Origin: Lamellibrachia columna
Lineage: Eukaryota; Annelida; Polychaeta; Sabellida; Siboglinidae
Reading direction: 5' to 3'
DNA: 64,000 nucleotides
NCBI GenBank assembly: GCA_963662155.1
Contig: OY759262.1
Coordinates: 12,498,782 to 12,562,781, forward strand
The stretch's first letter is position 1. Each line of letters begins with the position of its first letter. The translations under genes and the position numbers were made by a program. The notes below the pieces were generated by a model, which saw only the letters and a program-made list of their open reading frames with translations, was not told the origin of the DNA and ran no database searches. Of the stretch, positions 59,585 through 64,000 are shown piece after piece.

Positions 59585-60424
59585 GAAGAAGACATATCTA
59601 GCAAAGTACTCAAATTTGCAGATGACACAAAACTATTCAGAAAGGTTACTAATGATACAGATAAACAAAGTTTACAGGATGATCTAGATAAATTAGTTAA
59701 ATGGTCAGAAAAATGGCAAATGTTATTAAATTTTGGGGAGTGTAAATGTATACACATAGGACATGGAAACATGGACTAAGAATATAAAATGGGGGATGCT
59801 GTACTAGGTAGAACCACACATGAAAAGGACTTAGGAGTAACATTTAGTGCTGACATGAAAGTTTCAGAGCAATGTGGTATTGCTGCTTCGAAAGGAAATC
59901 AAATTCTAGGGCTAATTAGGAGAACTATCATGTATAAGGAGAAACAGCTAATTGTACCCCTGTACAAAGCAATAGTTAGACCACATTTGGAATATTGGAT
60001 TCAGGCATGGAGGCCGTATCGTAAAAAGGACATAGACATGCTAGAAAGAATACAATGAAGAGCAACTAAAATGATTCCAGAATTGAGAGACCTTAGTTAC
60101 GAAAGTCGCTTATTACAATGTGGTTTGACAACACTAGAGACCAGGAGACTAAGAGGAGACCAAATAGAAATGTTTAAAATAATGAACCATTATGAGGATG
60201 TTGATAAGAATATGTCCTTCAGACTTAAAGAAGGCAGTAGAACCAGAGGACACAAAGCAGCATTAGTTAAGGTGCTGTGTAGGTTGGACATGAGAAAGTA
60301 CTCTTTCTCAAAGAGGGTTATAAATGAATGGAACAAACTGCCAAATGATTGTGTTAATGCTAGTGCTGTGAATATGTTTAAAAATAGAAGTGACAGATAT
60401 TTGATAAGGGTGGGCTACACATAG
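57745..60424 (+). pseudogene. LINE ORF2: endonuclease and reverse transcriptase, broken
   Basis: Endonuclease pieces at 57745-58380 and reverse transcriptase from 58480. The RT palm motif FADDTKLF is near 59615. Interruptions: stop at 57919-57921 with loss of part of the endonuclease, in-frame stops near 58377 and 58468, TAG at 59329-59331 inside YLDF-KAFDKV, an (AT)n insert at 59526-59580, and stops near 59776 and 60056. Most are point changes, so decay is moderate. Confidence 0.85.
59526..59580. repeat. (AT)n microsatellite within the LINE reverse transcriptase
   Basis: About 27 AT units at the point where the other LINE copy (38297-38310) has only atatatatataaatgattta. It replaces the codons for the I-N-D-L stretch upstream of FADD. 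Confidence 0.9.
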
Positions 60425-60525
60425 ATGAGAAAATTGTTGGACTCTCGATAAGCCAATGGCTTCCTTGTCCACTTGCCATCTGGAACTTGTTGTTTGGGAT
60501 GGCAGTCTTGTTAAATCTTGAGACA

Positions 60526-62214
60526 GTTGCAGGATGACCGGCAGTTACAGGGAACAATGAGGGGTGTACAGCCAAAGTGACTGATAAATCACCAGTGGTT
60601 GGTGTTGACATTGTGGGTCCCTCGAATTACCCCAGTAACTGCAGCTGGGCCTTCATTACTGCTAAACAATTATTACAGGGTAACAATGACTTGTCAGTGG
60701 CTACTGGACCACCAGGATAAGTTACAGGGTATGCACCCCCTCCCCTGGAGCAAGCCTCCTTTGTTACCTGTTAAGTGGCACTACATTTAAACTACAACAG
60801 TCTCTCCTGCAGATGGATAGCTGACTAATTACAGGGGTAACCCATGGTGCCCAGGGGGTGTTTCACCAGATATTAGTTGAGTCCACCCACAAGTGTCACA
60901 GGGCTGTAATAAACACCCCATGCCCTTGCAACTGTGATTATTCCACTAAGGTGAGTGTTTGGTCATTAAATGTGGAATGTTCATTGTAACAACTGGACAG
61001 GAATGGCCTAGAAGCTGCCCACCCCCCCCCCTGCACGTATTCCAGGTATGTGTTTCATAAAACCAGCCAAAGATGGTGGGCTATACTAGGAACAGGGCCC
61101 ACTTCTAGCCCTAATTGGTTCACCCCCATTCTCGCAATCTAGTGGATGATTCTGTTGTCCAGTTTTTGTTGTCTCCTTTTCTGGTTAGTTCTGATTCCTC
61201 CACTCTCTTTTCACTTCCCCAGTCATCTTCCCGTCCAGTGTCACATTTGCATCTCTTCCTATCACCCTCCTCTTTTCCTGTGTCTATCCTCATTCACTTA
61301 CTGTTATCTCCCCTAACTTACCTCCCAGTCTCTTTCCGTGTGACCTGTTCCCATCTTCTCCTCAAGGTCAAGTAACAAAACAGAATTACATAACACCACA
61401 ACTGCATATGCCCCGAATTCTTAACCAGATTAATCGCAATCATAAACGTGTTTTTCAGCGAGCCCACAGCAATATGTCACTTAATCCCAATTTGATAACT
61501 AGAAAAACAAACTGGTGACCTTGCAATAACATCCACGTGCCACTGCAGCCAGATAATACACACATATCTCACACTTCTTATACATGAACCACAGCATTTT
61601 ATCTTCACAATAACACATCAAATTTTATAATGCAGCGCTGTGAAAACACCCCGCCTACTATTAAACAATTAATCAACCGATTACGACAGATGTCCAACTA
61701 GATTAAGATACAGTCCCTCTGATGTCTGTTTCATTGCATCATTGCATCCTACAAAACATCCATTAAAAGCATTTTTGTTTAACATATGCTAAAAAATATA
61801 TAACAGGTGTCACCCAGACAAAAAAGAAGTTTGAAAATTGAGGTGTCGATAGTAAGTGAAAGGACAGTAAGTGAATGCATTCCATTTCGAGTGACATGTC
61901 TTGTGGCACAGCTGGGGTTTTGTTTTCGCACATACATTTCCTGTTTGTGAGACACCCTCCTATCACTTGTGTCACGCTTTTTTGTAAACCGATGATGAAT
62001 GAGTAGGATGTAATTCACAGGCATATACTTTACACTTTGTGTGCATAAAAAGGCAGCAGCCATCATTATGCAACATATTGTGTTTGCACCAATGGTCATG
62101 TGTAAAAGGAACAAGATGTTATTCTTGCTTCGCTTTTTTTGTCACATAACACCACAACTGCATATGCCCCGAATTCTTAACCAGATTAATCGCAATCATA
62201 AACGAAAAGCTAAC
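60526..62214. other. Intergenic; contains a 60-bp direct repeat pair
   Basis: No gene recognised. A 60-bp stretch starting cataacaccacaactgcata occurs at about 61390-61448 and again at 62147-62206, just before the 79-bp array. A C-tract lies at 61021-61031. Confidence 0.55.
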
Positions 62215-63705
62215 TGTTCATTGGTGCAATGGGGTGCAGTTAAGGGTGCATTCTTAGTGTCTCAGTTGTGTTGCTTCTTTTGTCACATTATACAGTTCAT
62301 TGGTGCAATGGGGTGCAGTTAAGGGTGGATTCTTAGTGTCTCAGTTGTGTTGCTTCTTTTGTCACATTATACAGTTCATTGGTGCAATGGGGTGCAGTTA
62401 AGGGTGCATTCTTAGTGTCTCAGTTGCATTGCTTCTTTTGTCACATTATACAGTTCATTGGTGCAATGGGGTGCAGTTAAGGGTGCATTCTTAGTGTCTC
62501 AGTTGTGTTGCTTCTTTTGTCACATTATACAGTTCATTGGTGCAATGGGGTGCAGTTAAGGGTGCATTCTTAGTGTCTCAGTTGCATTGCTTCTTTTGTC
62601 ACATTATACAGTTCATTGGTGCAATGGGGTGCAGTTAAGGGTGCATTCTTAGTGTCTCAGTTGCATTGCTTCTTTTGTCACATTATACAGTTCATTGGTG
62701 CAATGGGGTGCAGTTAAGGGTGCACTCTTAGTGTCTCAGTTGCATTGCTTCTTTTGTCACATTATACAGTTCATTGGTGCAGTTAAGGGTGCAATCTTAG
62801 TGTCTCAGTTGCATTGCTTCTTTTGTCACATTATACAGTTCATTGGTGCAATGGGGTGCAGTTAAGGGTGCACTCTTAGTGTCTCAGTTGCATTGCTTCT
62901 TTTGTCACATTATACAGTTCATTGGTGCAATGGGGTGCAGTTAAGGGTGCATTCTTAGTGTCTCAGTTGCATTGCTTCTTTTGTCACATTATACAGTTCA
63001 TTGGTGCAATGGGGTGCAGTTAAGGGTGCATTCTTAGTGTCTCAGTTGCATTGCTTCTTTTGTCACATTATACAGTGCATTGGGGTGCAGTTAAGGGTGC
63101 ACTCTTAGGGTATCAGTTGCGTTGCTTCTTTTGTTACATTATACAGTGCATTGGTGCAATGGGGTGCAGTTAAGGGTGCACTCTTAGTGTCTCAGTTGCA
63201 TTGCTTCTTTTGTCACATTATACAGTTCATTGGTGCAATGGGGTGCAGTTAAGGGTGCATTCTTAGTGTCTCAGTTGCATTGCTTCTTTTGTCACATTAT
63301 ACATTGCATTGGGGTGCAGTTAAGGGTGCACTCTTAGTGTATCAGTTGCGTTGCTTCTTTTGTTACATTATACAGTGCATTGGTGCAATGGGGTGCAGTT
63401 AAGGGTGTACTCTTAGTGTCTCAGTTGCATTGCTTCTTTTGTCACATTATACAATGCATTGGTGCAATGGGGTGCAGTTAAGGGTGCACTCTTAGTGTCT
63501 CAGTTGTGTTGCTTCTTTTGTCACATTATACAGTGCATTGGTGCAATAGCGTGCAGTTAAGGGTGCACTCTTAGTGTCTCAGTTGCGTTGCTTCTTTTGT
63601 CACATTATACAGTGCATTGGTGCAATGGGGTGCAGTTAAGGGTGCACTCTTAGTGTCTCAGTTGCATTGCTTCTTTTGTCACATATACAGTGCATGGTGA
63701 ATTGG
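62215..63705. repeat. 79-bp satellite-like tandem array, about 19 copies
   Basis: Unit cagttcattggtgcaatggg, gtgcagttaagggtgcattc, ttagtgtctcagttgcattg and a cttcttttgtcacattata tail. A few units lack 14-20 bp (cattggggtgcag variants). Copies become more diverged towards the right end. Confidence 0.95.
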
Positions 63706-64000
63706 GGTGTATTTAAAGGGGCACTCTTAGCATCTCAGTTGCACTGATTATGAGGCAAACACAATGACAGGAACGGTGCGTGCCATTTTCACTGGTGTTG
63801 CAACGTATTACCAGTATACCAGCATATTATAGGCCTTATATATATTTTTATTTTTGCATTTCCAACTTGTGAAAGGTGAGCTGAATTGTGAGCTTTGATT
63901 GAACCAGATCCAGTCACTAATCTTTATTATTATTAATTGTTCATGGTTCAGGTTTTAGTAATTCTCTGATGTCTTTGTGTGTTTAATTATTTACTTAAAA
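63706..64000. other. Window end, nothing recognised
   Basis: AT-rich sequence after the 79-bp array; no gene or repeat recognised. Confidence 0.5.

Larger units (their letters stand above)
56410..60525 (+). mobile_element. CR1-like non-LTR retrotransposon, near full length, inactive
   Basis: A two-ORF LINE. ORF1 starts near 56476 with a Cys-rich finger (HLICSSCSNWVDF, CEKSW, CRGC-like), then a charged helix, a purine-rich low-complexity linker and an SGNH-type esterase. ORF2 has an endonuclease (CLNARSIVNKKNELNIM, ITESWAN, GDSDH-like NSDHNQIHF), a reverse transcriptase (SPGVDGIPPKLLK, FKKGSRNKPENYRPVSLTS, FADDTKLF) and a C-terminal domain ending LIRVGYT at 60424. The 3' end has gttaaatcttg. 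Stops, shifts, a deletion in the endonuclease near 57920 and an AT microsatellite inside the RT make it dead. Fragments lie at 2890, 5945, 38057, 49070 and 49540. Confidence 0.9.

Noticed and set aside
62215..63705. Possible CRISPR or rRNA spacer array
   Set aside because: No spacers and no rRNA sequence; a plain 79-bp tandem repeat.

Overview
This is eukaryotic, metazoan DNA. Three conserved animal genes are split into many short exons by AT-rich introns full of minisatellites, microsatellites and non-LTR retrotransposon debris. No bacterial, organellar or viral gene set is visible. A marine invertebrate is likely. Amphioxus is one candidate, because minisatellites straddling exon-intron borders were, as I recall, described there, and CR1-type LINEs are common in it. 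A lophotrochozoan is equally possible from the sequence alone.

Layout. Positions 2252-28149 (+) hold 22 exons of a kinesin-3 family motor, best matched to KIF28/KLP-6; its first exons (P-loop half of the motor) lie upstream of the window. Positions 32106-42880 (-) hold a complete 12-exon PSMC1/Rpt2 gene for a 26S proteasome ATPase subunit. All splice phases agree and the protein is 440 residues. Positions 46494-51536 (+) hold a complete 4-exon gene for MGME1, the mitochondrial genome maintenance exonuclease. The kinesin and PSMC1 genes converge; PSMC1 and MGME1 diverge across a 3.6 kb spacer containing scrambled LINE pieces and a SINE. The last 12 kb holds MITEs, a nearly full-length but broken CR1-like LINE (about 56.4-60.5 kb), and a 79-bp satellite-like array (62.2-63.7 kb). 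The three genes have unrelated jobs (axonemal or cargo motor, proteasome, mtDNA nuclease); I see no functional cluster.

The most striking signal is that many minisatellites are anchored on gene landmarks. In at least three cases the repeat unit contains a copy of a splice junction plus the adjoining exon sequence: seven 3' splice sites at an exact 61-bp period (16859-17225), multiplied 3' splice sites plus 18 codons of PSMC1 exon 6 (37500-38056), and six 5' splice sites at an exact 33-bp period after PSMC1 exon 3 (40955-41120). Three or four more arrays abut a splice site or the stop codon. The copies examined mostly carry stops or shift the frame if used, so the cell must choose one true site out of many near-identical ones. 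A 2.6 kb, 27-bp minisatellite in a kinesin intron stays open in four of six frames and imitates a long repetitive protein gene.
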